Below, piece by piece: positions 1 through 7,608 of a stretch of DNA of 27,335 bases. Under the pieces are notes generated by a model. The model worked only from the letters and a program-made list of their open reading frames with translations. It was not told where the DNA came from and ran no database searches. Each line of letters begins with the position of its first letter. Position 1 is the first letter of the stretch. This DNA comes from Minisyncoccota bacterium. Lineage in GTDB: Bacteria > Patescibacteriota > Minisyncoccia > Moranbacterales > GCA-2747515. The stretch lies in the NCBI GenBank assembly GCA_938044295.1, contig CALIRC010000128.1, forward strand, positions 1-27,335, written 5' to 3'. The translations under genes and the position numbers were made by a program.

Positions 1-401
1 GGAATAATTTCTAAATCCTGCTCAAGCGCAAAATAGAGATTTGTAAGCGTCTGCGCTTGTACTCCTTGCGATGCATCTACCAAAAGCACAGCACCTTCCA
101 CAGCAGCAAGTGAACGAGAAACCTCATAGGCAAAATCAACATGACCAGGTGTGTCAATAAGGTTCATCGTACACTCTTGACCATCTGTCACATAGTGCAT
201 TTGTACCGGTTGCAATTTGATCGTTATCCCACGTTCACGCTCGATGTCCATCTGATCAAGAAGTTGCTCTTTCATCTTTCGCTTCTCGACTGTGCCCGTC
301 ATCTCAAGCATACGATCACTCAGTGTACTCTTACCATGATCGATATGGGCAATAATGCAGAAATTACGAATATTCTTTTGTTCTTCAGTATTAGAAGTCA
401 T
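1..401 (-). CDS. lepA: Elongation factor 4 (LepA), N-terminal part, runs off the window
   Basis: Translational GTPase LepA/EF4, a ribosome-associated factor that acts on the elongating ribosome. I translated the reverse strand from the ATG at 401; 133 codons lie in the window and the rest is missing at the left edge. Visible motifs: G1 P-loop AHIDHGKST (residues 18-26), switch I RERGIT (55-60), G3 DTPGH (83-87), and the run MDIERERGITIK that is typical of LepA rather than EF-G or EF-Tu. The start is fixed by homology and by an AGGA seven bases before the ATG. The same bases (TAGGAT) also fit a -10 box, so the message could instead be leaderless. No intact gene precedes it within 300 bases. 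Confidence 0.93.
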   Translation of the reverse strand, partial: MTSNTEEQKNIRNFCIIAHIDHGKSTLSDRMLEMTGTVEKRKMKEQLLDQMDIERERGITIKLQPVQMHYVTDGQECTMNLIDTPGHVDFAYEVSRSLAAVEGAVLLVDASQGVQAQTLTNLYFALEQDLEII

Positions 402-407
402 AAAACA

Positions 408-436
408 ATCCTACGCGCAAAATGTGTAAATGTAAA
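408..436 (-). promoter_or_regulatory. Candidate lepA promoter
   Basis: On the minus strand, TTTACA (431-436) is followed by a 17-base spacer and TAGGAT (408-413). The -10 box ends six bases before the lepA ATG, which would give an essentially leaderless transcript. The alternative reading is that AGGA within the same hexamer is a Shine-Dalgarno site and transcription starts further upstream. Confidence 0.4.
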
Positions 437-492
437 GCAGGATCATACTTTTCCATAAAAATATTAATACTTCCTCCAGAAAAATAATGTTG

Positions 493-518
493 AAAAAAAC
501 AGCCTTCATAAGCTGTTT
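493..518 (-). terminator. Intrinsic terminator ahead of lepA
   Basis: On the minus strand AAACAGC, an 8-base loop, and GCTGTTT are followed at once by a run of T. It lies downstream of the 546-570 hairpin and upstream of lepA, so it could end a short leader RNA. Confidence 0.5.
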
Positions 519-545
519 CACACAATCCACAAAAAATTTTTAGGA

Positions 546-570
546 CGAGCGACGTCACAAACGTCGCTCG
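546..570. repeat. Perfect 10-bp inverted repeat (hairpin)
   Basis: CGAGCGACGT and ACGTCGCTCG are separated by CACAA. It is GC-rich compared with its surroundings. A T tract on the minus strand comes only about ten bases later, so it is a poor terminator by itself and may be a leader-RNA stem. Confidence 0.6.
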
Positions 571-663
571 CACACACTTCCACAGAGAATACTATGGAAA
601 CTTTTACGTCGCAAAAATGCCATCACCATTCCCTTTGCAAACAAACCACATATCGCAGAACTA

Positions 664-704
664 TCAAAAAATAAGACGCGAGATGATTCATATCACCTCG
701 CGTC
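664..704 (-). terminator. Intrinsic terminator of the 178-aa hypothetical gene
   Basis: Arms GACGCGAG (675-682) and CTCGCGTC (697-704) enclose a second stem TGAT/ATCA. On the minus strand the hairpin is followed by TTATTTTTTG. It lies just after the stop codon at 723, as expected for a terminator of that gene. Confidence 0.8.
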
Positions 705-722
705 ATTGCAACTAAGCAACTA

Positions 723-1259
723 CTAAGCCACAGCAACCAAAGGTGGCAGGCTTTTACCTTGATCACCGCATCTTAATTGTCTATCACTAATTTCCGGCAA
801 AGCAGTACCGAACCAGTATTCATACATATCACTAGTATGTGCATAAGCACTTCTAATTCTTGCAACTTCCGCTTTATCTTTATGATAAAGTGGTCTATGA
901 TGAATTTTGTGGCCGGTTTCCTCAGCAAATACATCATATTTTGCAGTGTCAAAAAAATCTCCATGCCAGTAATCATCAATCTCTGCCAAAATAGCATGTG
1001 AATGCCCCCTATCGAATTGACAAACGAAATAATACATTTTCAATTGTAGTACATTTAACGCATGCTCTTCATTATTGCGACACACACCAGCATTTTTATC
1101 TACTCGTCTCGAAACGTATTGAACAACATGAACATAATCTCGCCCATCAATAATATCAACTAGACAATTTTGCTCCTGTGTAAATATCGCCTGTTTCTCT
1201 AGTAAAATTTTTGATCGGACTGACGCTACAAGGCTACTGTTAAAATCTGAAACATTCAT
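723..1259 (-). CDS. Hypothetical protein, 178 aa, soluble
   Basis: I do not recognise this protein. It starts at ATG 1259 with AAAGG upstream (AAAAAGG, then TAAAATATA and ATG), one of the few clear Shine-Dalgarno contexts in the window, and ends TAG before a strong terminator. The protein is 178 aa with no signal peptide or membrane segment. It is rich in His, Asp and Tyr, with a central stretch FDRGHSHAILAEIDDYWHGD (about residues 83-102) and a second His cluster near HKIHHRPLYHKDK. These could bind metal, but no known motif is complete. It stands alone, flanked by about 500 non-coding bases upstream. Coding status is supported by length, ribosome site and terminator; function is unknown. 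Confidence 0.7.
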   Translation of the reverse strand: MNVSDFNSSLVASVRSKILLEKQAIFTQEQNCLVDIIDGRDYVHVVQYVSRRVDKNAGVCRNNEEHALNVLQLKMYYFVCQFDRGHSHAILAEIDDYWHGDFFDTAKYDVFAEETGHKIHHRPLYHKDKAEVARIRSAYAHTSDMYEYWFGTALPEISDRQLRCGDQGKSLPPLVAVA

Positions 1260-1758
1260 TATATTTTACCTTTTTGAAAGAACTATAGAAACCAACATTG
1301 CAATGCTGGCATAAAAAGAGTCTATTCGCACAACAATTAAAAAGCGTAAGAAACGTTGCAACCTTAGTAGTTCCAACTAGCTTAGCATGGAGAAAAATTG
1401 TACATCAAAACTCATAAAGTAAGCCTAGCATACTTATCACACACCTGCAATAATCCTAATTCTTACACCCCATCTTTTACTCTACGACCAGCAAAACATT
1501 TGAATACCTTTCGATTCTCAAATGAAAGAATGTGCAGCATTCCATCTCAAGATTGGTATTTGCTCATAACAAAGTAGCAATATAACAGAACATGAAATAA
1601 GTTTGTAAACTCATGTCATACCTTTAGCAACAAAGTTAAAATATGCAAATCCTTACATAAAAGCGATTCGAGAATACATATGTATATCACAACTACTACA
1701 CTCAACTCATTCCATAAAAAAAGCACTGATCTAGTTTAGATCAGTGCCTTTCACCTCT
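1260..1758. other. 500-base gap without a recognisable gene
   Basis: No ORF of useful length and no tRNA or rRNA is visible. There is an 18-base near-palindrome at 1292-1309 (one mismatched pair that is G-T on one strand), about 35 bases upstream of the 178-aa gene. A 12-base perfect palindrome, ATACATATGTAT, lies at 1674-1685. Either could be an operator, but short AT-rich palindromes are common by chance here. The right end holds the terminator at 1716-1747. Confidence 0.5.
1716..1747 (-). terminator. Intrinsic terminator of the 101-aa hypothetical gene
   Basis: A perfect 10-bp stem, GCACTGATCT and AGATCAGTGC with loop AGTTT (1723-1747), is followed on the minus strand by seven T residues (1716-1722). 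It lies 11 bases past the stop codon at 1759. Confidence 0.9.
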
Positions 1759-2064
1759 TTAGAGAAATGTAACGAAATGTAAATCGATATAAAATGATTC
1801 ACTGCAAAACCCATGCCAAAGCTGAGGAAATGCATCCATCCCATCACGGGTATGAGCACAGATTGTACCAGATGTGATAACATTGTATCGATCTGCACTG
1901 TCGGTCAATCGCCACACAATTTTTGCACAGGCGTAATCCATCGTCAAAGAAAGAGAGTGATCTCCACACTTCTCTCCCTGCAATAACGCAATATGAAGCA
2001 TAAAACGAAGTGCATCTTCATCACCACGAAACAGTTCAGGTATGTTTTGTCTTAAAACACTCAC
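1759..2064 (-). CDS. Hypothetical protein, about 101 aa, paralogue of the next gene
   Basis: Not recognised. The open frame extends to GTG at 2070, but AGAGG overlaps that codon; the GTG at 2064 sits five bases after AGAGG and is the better start, giving MSVLRQNIPELF. It is a small soluble protein with no membrane segment. The middle, from the LLQGE motif through LSLTMDY and KIVWRL to RYNVI, lines up with LLDGE, LSIIFDY, KIWWWG and RYSI in the 93-aa protein at 2311-2592, so the two look like diverged paralogues. The gene has its own strong terminator. Its upstream region (2065-2280) contains a near-consensus promoter, a long RNA stem and a terminator, so expression may be controlled by attenuation. 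Confidence 0.65.
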   Translation of the reverse strand: MSVLRQNIPELFRGDEDALRFMLHIALLQGEKCGDHSLSLTMDYACAKIVWRLTDSADRYNVITSGTICAHTRDGMDAFPQLWHGFCSESFYIDLHFVTFL

Positions 2065-2088
2065 AGACACCTCTTTTTTTTAAAATAC

Positions 2089-2115
2089 AAAAAAAGCCTG
2101 GCAGGATTGCCATGC
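2089..2115 (-). terminator. Intrinsic terminator upstream of the 101-aa gene
   Basis: TGGCA, loop GGAT, and TGCCA, extended by an outer GC/GC pair (2096-2115), are followed on the minus strand by seven T (2089-2095). It lies between the promoter at 2246-2273 and the gene starting at 2064. It therefore either ends a short RNA or acts as an attenuator for the gene. Confidence 0.75.
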
Positions 2116-2240
2116 TCGTTCTTGTATAAAAGTGATATCCAGTCGCTACTTTTTTACACAAACCAAATGACAATCCTTTAGGATAAACCCAAAAAATGTG
2201 TACCAAAAGTGTGCAAAAAAGGTAGCTAATATATTCATAA
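2089..2240 (-). ncRNA. Candidate structured small RNA or attenuated leader, about 150 nt
   Basis: A transcript from the promoter at 2246-2273 would begin near 2240 and end at the terminator at 2089-2115. It can fold a long stem: plus-strand arms GCTACTTTTTTACACA (2145-2160) and TGTGCAAAAAAGGTAGC (2210-2226) pair over 16 positions with one bulged base and one wobble. The 49-base loop holds a small ATCC/GGAT hairpin. No ORF worth naming lies inside. I do not recognise it as a known RNA family (it lacks SRP RNA, tmRNA or RNase P core motifs). It may be a free sRNA or a cis-acting leader for the 101-aa gene. Confidence 0.4.
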
Positions 2241-2245
2241 GAACC

Positions 2246-2273
2246 ATTATAATATATAAAATAACAGTGTCAA
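2246..2273 (-). promoter_or_regulatory. Near-consensus sigma70-type promoter
   Basis: On the minus strand, TTGACA (2268-2273), a 16-base spacer and TATAAT (2246-2251). This is the best promoter match in the window. It points toward the RNA candidate and the 101-aa gene. Confidence 0.7.
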
Positions 2274-2310
2274 TTGGTCCATCTAAAAAACGTGGATAAA
2301 AAATGCGGCC

Positions 2311-2592
2311 TTAATCCAATGCTGCAGTGTGTACTTCCTCCAAAAAAGATGGTCGATCACCTTCGTAGGTACAGCGAGCAAGATCTATGACCCCGCTTTC
2401 GCGAGACAGATGGTGACAACTAATAGAATATCGTCTACCCCACCACCATATTTTCTCGTACCGATAATCAAAGATAATCGAAAGAGTCTCATGATTCTCA
2501 CCATCAAGTAGCATACCAGTATAAGACTCTAAAAATGCAACGCGACTTTCAAGGGGAATTTTTTGAAGCACTGCCACTACAGTTTTGTCCAT
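2311..2592 (-). CDS. Hypothetical protein, 93 aa, paralogue of the 101-aa gene
   Basis: Not recognised. The start at ATG 2592 is set by a strong Shine-Dalgarno (GTGAGGTAAAC before the ATG). The protein is small, soluble and Trp/Tyr-rich in the middle (KIWWWGRRYS, about residues 47-56). It shares spaced residues with the 101-aa protein: LL-x-GE, LS, DY, KI-x-W, RY, and a C-terminal F-x3-H. No signal peptide or membrane segment. It lies upstream of the 101-aa gene on the same strand, but a promoter and terminator separate them, so they are probably separate transcripts. Its own leader (2593-2776) can form alternative stems with a T run, a possible attenuator. Confidence 0.65.
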   Translation of the reverse strand: MDKTVVAVLQKIPLESRVAFLESYTGMLLDGENHETLSIIFDYRYEKIWWWGRRYSISCHHLSRESGVIDLARCTYEGDRPSFLEEVHTAALD

Positions 2593-2611
2593 GTTTACCT
2601 CACTTTATCTC

Positions 2612-2634
2612 AAAAAACTGATCAAATACCAGTT
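2612..2634 (-). terminator. Weak terminator-like hairpin in the leader of the 93-aa gene
   Basis: On the minus strand AACTG, 9 bases, CAGTT, then a T run, just before the ribosome site. GATCAGT here can also pair with ACTGATC at 2651-2657, part of which sits in the loop of an upstream GTAGG/CCTAC stem. The parts suggest attenuation, but the stems are short. Confidence 0.3.
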
Positions 2635-2776
2635 ACGATCGTAGGTGGATCAGTGTAAACCTACCGAACAGTAAAGCAGCGTTCTATATCAATGATAGAA
2701 ATCAAAATACGCCCTGTAATACTTTTGTACCCATCTCGCATAAAAATTGTGTCAAGTACGAAAATCAATCACAATA

Positions 2777-4426
2777 CTACTGCGACCCCGTACCAAGATG
2801 CTGCTCTTCCGCAGCAACCACTGGCCGACCAAAAAGCTTGAAAAAGATTTTTTTCTTCACTGTTTCGAATTCTTTCAAACCAAAAAGAGAGCTCATCCCA
2901 AGATACATAAGAATGCCAGTCGTACCAGCCGCCAAAAACTGTACCAAATACTGCCACACATAGATCTGTGGCGCAAACTGCGCACCTACAAAATTTTTCA
3001 CCATGTGAACAACTGCTCCAGCAACGATCGACGCACACACAATTTTCATCACACTGAACGTAGTATCCCAATAATCAATATGCTTAATTTTTTTCTTTAT
3101 AAGAATCAAAAGGGAAAGTGCATTAATCACCGCAGCTGCAGAAAATGCAATCGCAATACCTTTGATACCTTCTTGAGAATACGTCATAAAAAAATAAATA
3201 AGGATCACATTGATAGACTGTGCAAAAAGCGCAGCCCACACTGGCGTCATCGTGTCATTCATCGCGTAAAACGATCGCGCAAGGTGCGGTGTGAGGCATT
3301 GTGCAAACATACTCATAAGAAGGATGCTCAGCACACCAATTGTAAGCGAAGTATCAACCAAGTCAAAATTACCAGCGCCATAAACAAGACGAATAATTTG
3401 TGCACGAAGCACCCAAAAGAAGACACTTAGCGGAATGGCGTAATAGAGAATACGTCGCAGTGTACGCACAAAAACTTCCGTAAAATACTCTGTCTTTCCA
3501 GAAGCATGCGCGGCACTTAATGTTGGAAATGCAGCAAGTGCAAATGAAACCCCCACAAGACCAAGTACAACACTCTGCACATTGTATGCAAAAGTAAAAA
3601 CAGCAATAGCACCAGAAAAAAGAAGTGAAGCAGAGAAAGTAGTGAGTAAAAGCGCAATTTGATTAGATGCGCTACCAAAAATACGTGGAATCATCGAACG
3701 TAATATAACCTGTACATCCTTGTTTTTATACGGCATCTTTTGTGGAAGAGAAAAAGAAAAACCATTCTTATAAACTGCAACTATATGAATGACAAAATGC
3801 AAAAAAGCACCTAGAACAACACCATACGCAAGTCCTATAATGCCAGCACGAGGAGCAATAAAAATGATACCAAAGATAATTCCCACATTATATAAAAGCG
3901 GGGCACTTGCATATAACAAAAACTTTTTCATCGAGACAAGCACGCTACCAAAAAGTGCGCTGACTGTAAGAAAGAGAGGTGACAAAAACATAATCCGTGC
4001 AAATGCAACAGTATCATCCGTTTTTACCGCATCAAAACCAGGCACAATCATACGAATAAGCACAGGAGCAAAGATAAATCCAAGTAAACTCAAAAAGCCA
4101 AGAATACTAAGGAGTACAATCAAAAGATCATTCGCACAACGCCAGGCACGTTTCCGATCTTCTCCAACAATAAGAGCACTGAAGCGTGGCACAAACGCTG
4201 CAGCGAGCGATCCGACAATGAGTAATTCAAAAATCAGATCAGGTAATCGAAATGCAGCGTAATACACATCCAAAACATCGCCAGCGCCATAGTGTGCAGC
4301 TAAAATACGATCACGTACCAAGCCTAAAAGCCTGCTAACGATTCCGAAAAAAGCTACAATAAGTGCCGCGACACCGATAGATTGTGATTGAAGACCACAG
4401 AGTTGATGATAAAAACTTTTCAACAT
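2777..4426 (-). CDS. murJ: Lipid II flippase MurJ (MviN family)
   Basis: Polytopic inner-membrane protein of the MOP superfamily that flips lipid II for peptidoglycan synthesis. 549 aa with about 14 hydrophobic segments. The N-terminus carries the family's signature: AALIVAFFGIVSRLLGLVRD, then AHYGAGDVLDVYYAAFRLPDL (about residues 20-66), including the Arg and Asp of the substrate-facing cavity. Further segments such as FALAAFPTLSAA (about 286-297) and LTPHLARSFYAMNDT (about 373-387) are typical MurJ loops. The C-terminal 30 residues are hydrophilic. The gene starts 11 bases after the DUF4012 gene ends, with no Shine-Dalgarno, so the two are very likely co-transcribed. Length and motifs look intact. 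Confidence 0.93.
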   Translation of the reverse strand: MLKSFYHQLCGLQSQSIGVAALIVAFFGIVSRLLGLVRDRILAAHYGAGDVLDVYYAAFRLPDLIFELLIVGSLAAAFVPRFSALIVGEDRKRAWRCANDLLIVLLSILGFLSLLGFIFAPVLIRMIVPGFDAVKTDDTVAFARIMFLSPLFLTVSALFGSVLVSMKKFLLYASAPLLYNVGIIFGIIFIAPRAGIIGLAYGVVLGAFLHFVIHIVAVYKNGFSFSLPQKMPYKNKDVQVILRSMIPRIFGSASNQIALLLTTFSASLLFSGAIAVFTFAYNVQSVVLGLVGVSFALAAFPTLSAAHASGKTEYFTEVFVRTLRRILYYAIPLSVFFWVLRAQIIRLVYGAGNFDLVDTSLTIGVLSILLMSMFAQCLTPHLARSFYAMNDTMTPVWAALFAQSINVILIYFFMTYSQEGIKGIAIAFSAAAVINALSLLILIKKKIKHIDYWDTTFSVMKIVCASIVAGAVVHMVKNFVGAQFAPQIYVWQYLVQFLAAGTTGILMYLGMSSLFGLKEFETVKKKIFFKLFGRPVVAAEEQHLGTGSQ

Positions 4427-4437
4427 GCAAAAATACG

Positions 4438-7395
4438 CTACTGAATACGAAATACAATACCACGATAATAATCTGAATTCAAATCTCCCTCGTACACATA
4501 GCCAGTATCAGACTCCTGGGTGTGCTCTACAAGTGGCACATGTGAAACCATCGACATTTCAGGTGAGAGTGTAAAGAGACTTTCTAAAGTAACATTTTCT
4601 GCACCAGCTTGTTTTTGATACAAAACGCCATGCGAAGAAAATTTACCGTGTGCGTCAGTATCGGTCACATACCGCCATGGTAATTCATATGTATACGTAA
4701 CTGTAACAGATTCTTGCGGCGATACATACACCCAATTCCCAAAAACTGTTTTACCAGCATCATCATAAACGCGCGTCCCAGATGCAGGGTCTACATATAC
4801 ATTATTCTCCTCCCTTTCAACATCGAAGTCTCGCTCAAAACCAAGTGTCTCATAATCCAATCGTGGCTCATGCCACTCACGTGTATGCCCCGTCGCGCTG
4901 AGCAAACGTGAACCTTGTGGCACATAAACACGCATATAATCAGCATTTACAGCATCCCACCATTCCCATCCTGTATCACCACCACCATGCGTACGCGTAA
5001 CCGTCACTGTATCGATAATTCTACCACCATCAGCAAAGGAAACATTGTGCGTAATTTTTTCATCAATAATTCCATCAGTTTTAAATCCATTAATATTTGT
5101 GTGCACGACACTCAGATAGTCATCGTGTGTCGACAACATCCGCCCACCCCAATGTTGCTGCTCAATAACATCTTGAATTTGCGCATTGCGCATATAGAAC
5201 ATAATATGACGCTCTTCAAGACCTTCTGAGATGATATGCATTAAACGCACCATTTTTTCTCGTGAGAGATCTTTCTTTAGCTCACCCATAAGTGCTGGCA
5301 TGAGATCTGAAAGAATTTTCTTCGGCCGATTTTCTGTCTTATCATAATCTTTTTCCACTTTGTACTGAGTAAGCTCAACAAAATTGTCTGATGTTAGTGT
5401 TACATCATATTGTGAAAGAACAATCGGTCCGGTAAGTGCAAGCATCTTTTCAACCATCGTAGGTGTAACTGCGATCACTCCATCGACACTAGGACCGCCT
5501 GTGCGAGCATAGAAATCAATTGCTTTTTCGGCACTCGTAGGAAAGTGTGGCCACCAATTACTATCATGCAAACTCCATGCTGCTGATATTTTTTGAATTG
5601 GACGCGGCGGAACTACTTTATCGGTCAGTTGGCCATCAGGATTGTAAATCCCATCAATTTTAAACTCTCGTATATGCCCACGATCCATATCAAGGAAACC
5701 GTAGCTACCGATAAATCCCCCAGAAGCACGCATCTCTTGATTGTTCTGAAAGAGAAAAAGGTATTTACGCGAACCATTCCCACCTAAAAAATCTACAATA
5801 GCAGGCTCAAGTGCATTCGTCTCAGTCAAGAGATTATTTAAAGGTGCGATAAACTGCGTAAGTGCAATAAACTGATCGCGCTGCGCCACAGGCACATCAG
5901 AAGCATCGACACGGCTGATATGACGCTCCGCTTCCTGCATAGCAGCTGTAAATGACTCAAGATGTTCAAAAAAAACATGTGCAACATCAAGTATGGAAAA
6001 TTCTTCCAAATCTTCGACTTTTGCCGACTGATAAAGAAGATCGAGCTTTTCAGAAAGTGCTGTCATTTCAGAAAGACCATCACTGAGATGTACACTTGCC
6101 GCTACAAGAGCATCGCCGCTAGCAAGACGCGAAGCACCAGGCACATAGCGCGAAAGAGAAACTATAAAACGGTTAATCGTAGCAATATCTTTGTGCGCTT
6201 GACCAAAAAGATTTCTTGCGTCACCGACAAAGGCATGCGCCTGCGTGAGATCACCACTGCGAGCGAGCGATGCAGCTTGTCGCAGCGAATCAAGAGCACT
6301 CTCAGCACTCGCTGTAACACGATCTTTTGTAGCTAAAGCATGCCCAAAAAAAAGAAAGCTTCCAAATATCGTCATTCCAAAAAACCCAACCATCACAAAA
6401 CGAAAGTGTGCATCTTGCCATGAAAAAAGCTGTCGCAAAAAAGAAATTTGCAGTCGAGAAAAAAACCGCTTTACACTCCCCGATCGATCCTTTTTTTTCT
6501 CGGAAAAAATAGGTACACTACGATCATCTCTCACTCCTTCAAAAAAAGCAGGACTCTCACTCAACACACGCTTCTTGCTAGCAGGTACTGCAACATGAGA
6601 TTCCATCCTAGGGCAAACTGCGGTCACATTTTGCTTCTGCGGCACATTGTATTTTTGTTCGCGAGAATCCACTAACGCTGGCACAACTGGTTTTTGATTT
6701 ACGCCAACTTCTACGCGGTCTTGTACAGAATAATTTTCACGAAGTTTTTGCAGTGCAGGCTTCAATGATTGCTGATCAGCTACAGGAATCGCTAATGAAT
6801 CATCGTACACACGATCCGTCACATGTACGCCCTTATCACTTTGTGGCATAACTACACGCTGCGATTGCAATGCACTATGTGCATGCTCTTTTTTCTGTAA
6901 TAGATCCACATGCACCTGCACCTGCTCCTGCTCCTGTGTGTGCTTTTCTTTTGCAAAATGCACCTTTTGCACTCGCAATGCAGCTGTCTGCACATCCAAG
7001 TCTGTATGCTTACTCTGTACCGTATAATCTTTACGCTGCACAAGACGTCGTTGCGTATCCCTCTCTCTTATCTGTAATTTTTTTGCAATAAGTGCTTCAT
7101 TTTTTTGTCTGTGCAAAAAACGTATCTGCGTTTGCCGTCGACGTTCCAAAGTATGAGCATCTTGTCGCATTTCTTGAGAACGATCTGTACGGTTTTTTTC
7201 TTGGGACGTGCGACGAGAATGCTGCAAATTCGCATCACGAGAAAAATCGTGACGCACATGACTACGACGAATATTTTGGGTGTGCACAAAAGACTTTTTT
7301 TGTTTTGGCAACCGACGAGAAGATTGCCGTCGTACTATTGGCACATCAGCATATACTGACAATTCATCATTATGTTTTCGCGAAGTAATATCCAT
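4438..7395 (-). CDS. DUF4012 envelope protein with long basic N-terminal extension
   Basis: 985 aa. The first 330 residues are hydrophilic, rich in Arg, Lys, Gln and His, and probably disordered or coiled coil. One membrane segment follows (FRFVMVGFFGMTIFGSFLFF, 331-350). The outside part contains helical segments (about 360-530) and then the DUF4012 domain, recognised by LFLFQNNQEMRASGGFIGSY, WSLHDSNWWPHFPTSAEKA, DGVIAVTP and a late beta-rich VTVTYTYELPW. DUF4012 proteins are widespread in Patescibacteria and are linked to surface polymers, but no reaction is established. It sits 11 bases upstream of murJ and downstream of a glycosyltransferase, which agrees with an envelope role. No Shine-Dalgarno is visible at ATG 7395. 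Confidence 0.85.
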   Translation of the reverse strand: MDITSRKHNDELSVYADVPIVRRQSSRRLPKQKKSFVHTQNIRRSHVRHDFSRDANLQHSRRTSQEKNRTDRSQEMRQDAHTLERRRQTQIRFLHRQKNEALIAKKLQIRERDTQRRLVQRKDYTVQSKHTDLDVQTAALRVQKVHFAKEKHTQEQEQVQVHVDLLQKKEHAHSALQSQRVVMPQSDKGVHVTDRVYDDSLAIPVADQQSLKPALQKLRENYSVQDRVEVGVNQKPVVPALVDSREQKYNVPQKQNVTAVCPRMESHVAVPASKKRVLSESPAFFEGVRDDRSVPIFSEKKKDRSGSVKRFFSRLQISFLRQLFSWQDAHFRFVMVGFFGMTIFGSFLFFGHALATKDRVTASAESALDSLRQAASLARSGDLTQAHAFVGDARNLFGQAHKDIATINRFIVSLSRYVPGASRLASGDALVAASVHLSDGLSEMTALSEKLDLLYQSAKVEDLEEFSILDVAHVFFEHLESFTAAMQEAERHISRVDASDVPVAQRDQFIALTQFIAPLNNLLTETNALEPAIVDFLGGNGSRKYLFLFQNNQEMRASGGFIGSYGFLDMDRGHIREFKIDGIYNPDGQLTDKVVPPRPIQKISAAWSLHDSNWWPHFPTSAEKAIDFYARTGGPSVDGVIAVTPTMVEKMLALTGPIVLSQYDVTLTSDNFVELTQYKVEKDYDKTENRPKKILSDLMPALMGELKKDLSREKMVRLMHIISEGLEERHIMFYMRNAQIQDVIEQQHWGGRMLSTHDDYLSVVHTNINGFKTDGIIDEKITHNVSFADGGRIIDTVTVTRTHGGGDTGWEWWDAVNADYMRVYVPQGSRLLSATGHTREWHEPRLDYETLGFERDFDVEREENNVYVDPASGTRVYDDAGKTVFGNWVYVSPQESVTVTYTYELPWRYVTDTDAHGKFSSHGVLYQKQAGAENVTLESLFTLSPEMSMVSHVPLVEHTQESDTGYVYEGDLNSDYYRGIVFRIQ

Positions 7396-7608
7396 TTAAT
7401 ATTTCACAGTGATACAAATAAAGTAGCAAACAAAAGCATCGTCTTTACCATCAAAAAACAATCAACAACCAACTTACCTTACGTATGTTATTTCACAATC
7501 TGTATTGCAAAGGCATTATAATTGAAAATCCATGCTACTACCATCTATAAATTCAGGTTAGTAGAAACACAACCTTGAACACAAGCATCAAAACACTCAA
7601 AAAAGTAC

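Larger units (their letters stand above)
402..722 (-). other. Structured non-coding leader between the 178-aa gene and lepA
   Basis: This gap has no convincing gene. Read on the minus strand it holds, in order, a terminator (675-704), a hairpin at 578-599 (8 bp with one G-T, loop of 6), a perfect 10-bp hairpin at 546-570 (CGAGCGACGT, loop CACAA), a third hairpin with a T tract (493-518), and a GGAGGAAG sequence about 16 bases before a 17-codon ATG ORF that overlaps the lepA start. Two other very short ORFs (15 and about 17 codons) precede the 546-570 hairpin. None of these is supported beyond being open. Confidence 0.5.

Noticed and set aside
391..573. 60-codon minus-strand frame overlapping the lepA start
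   Set aside because: It runs through two hairpins including a T-run terminator; only its last 17 codons have a ribosome-like site, and that is too far from the ATG to be convincing.
2747..3430. Long plus-strand frame (227 codons) opposite murJ
   Set aside because: It is a shadow of murJ: composition is Lys/Arg/Asn/His-rich, no start signal, and the opposite strand has full MurJ motifs.
7092..7388. Plus-strand frames of 84-98 codons opposite the DUF4012 N-terminus
   Set aside because: They lie antisense to a continuous 985-codon gene and have no ribosome site or known motif.
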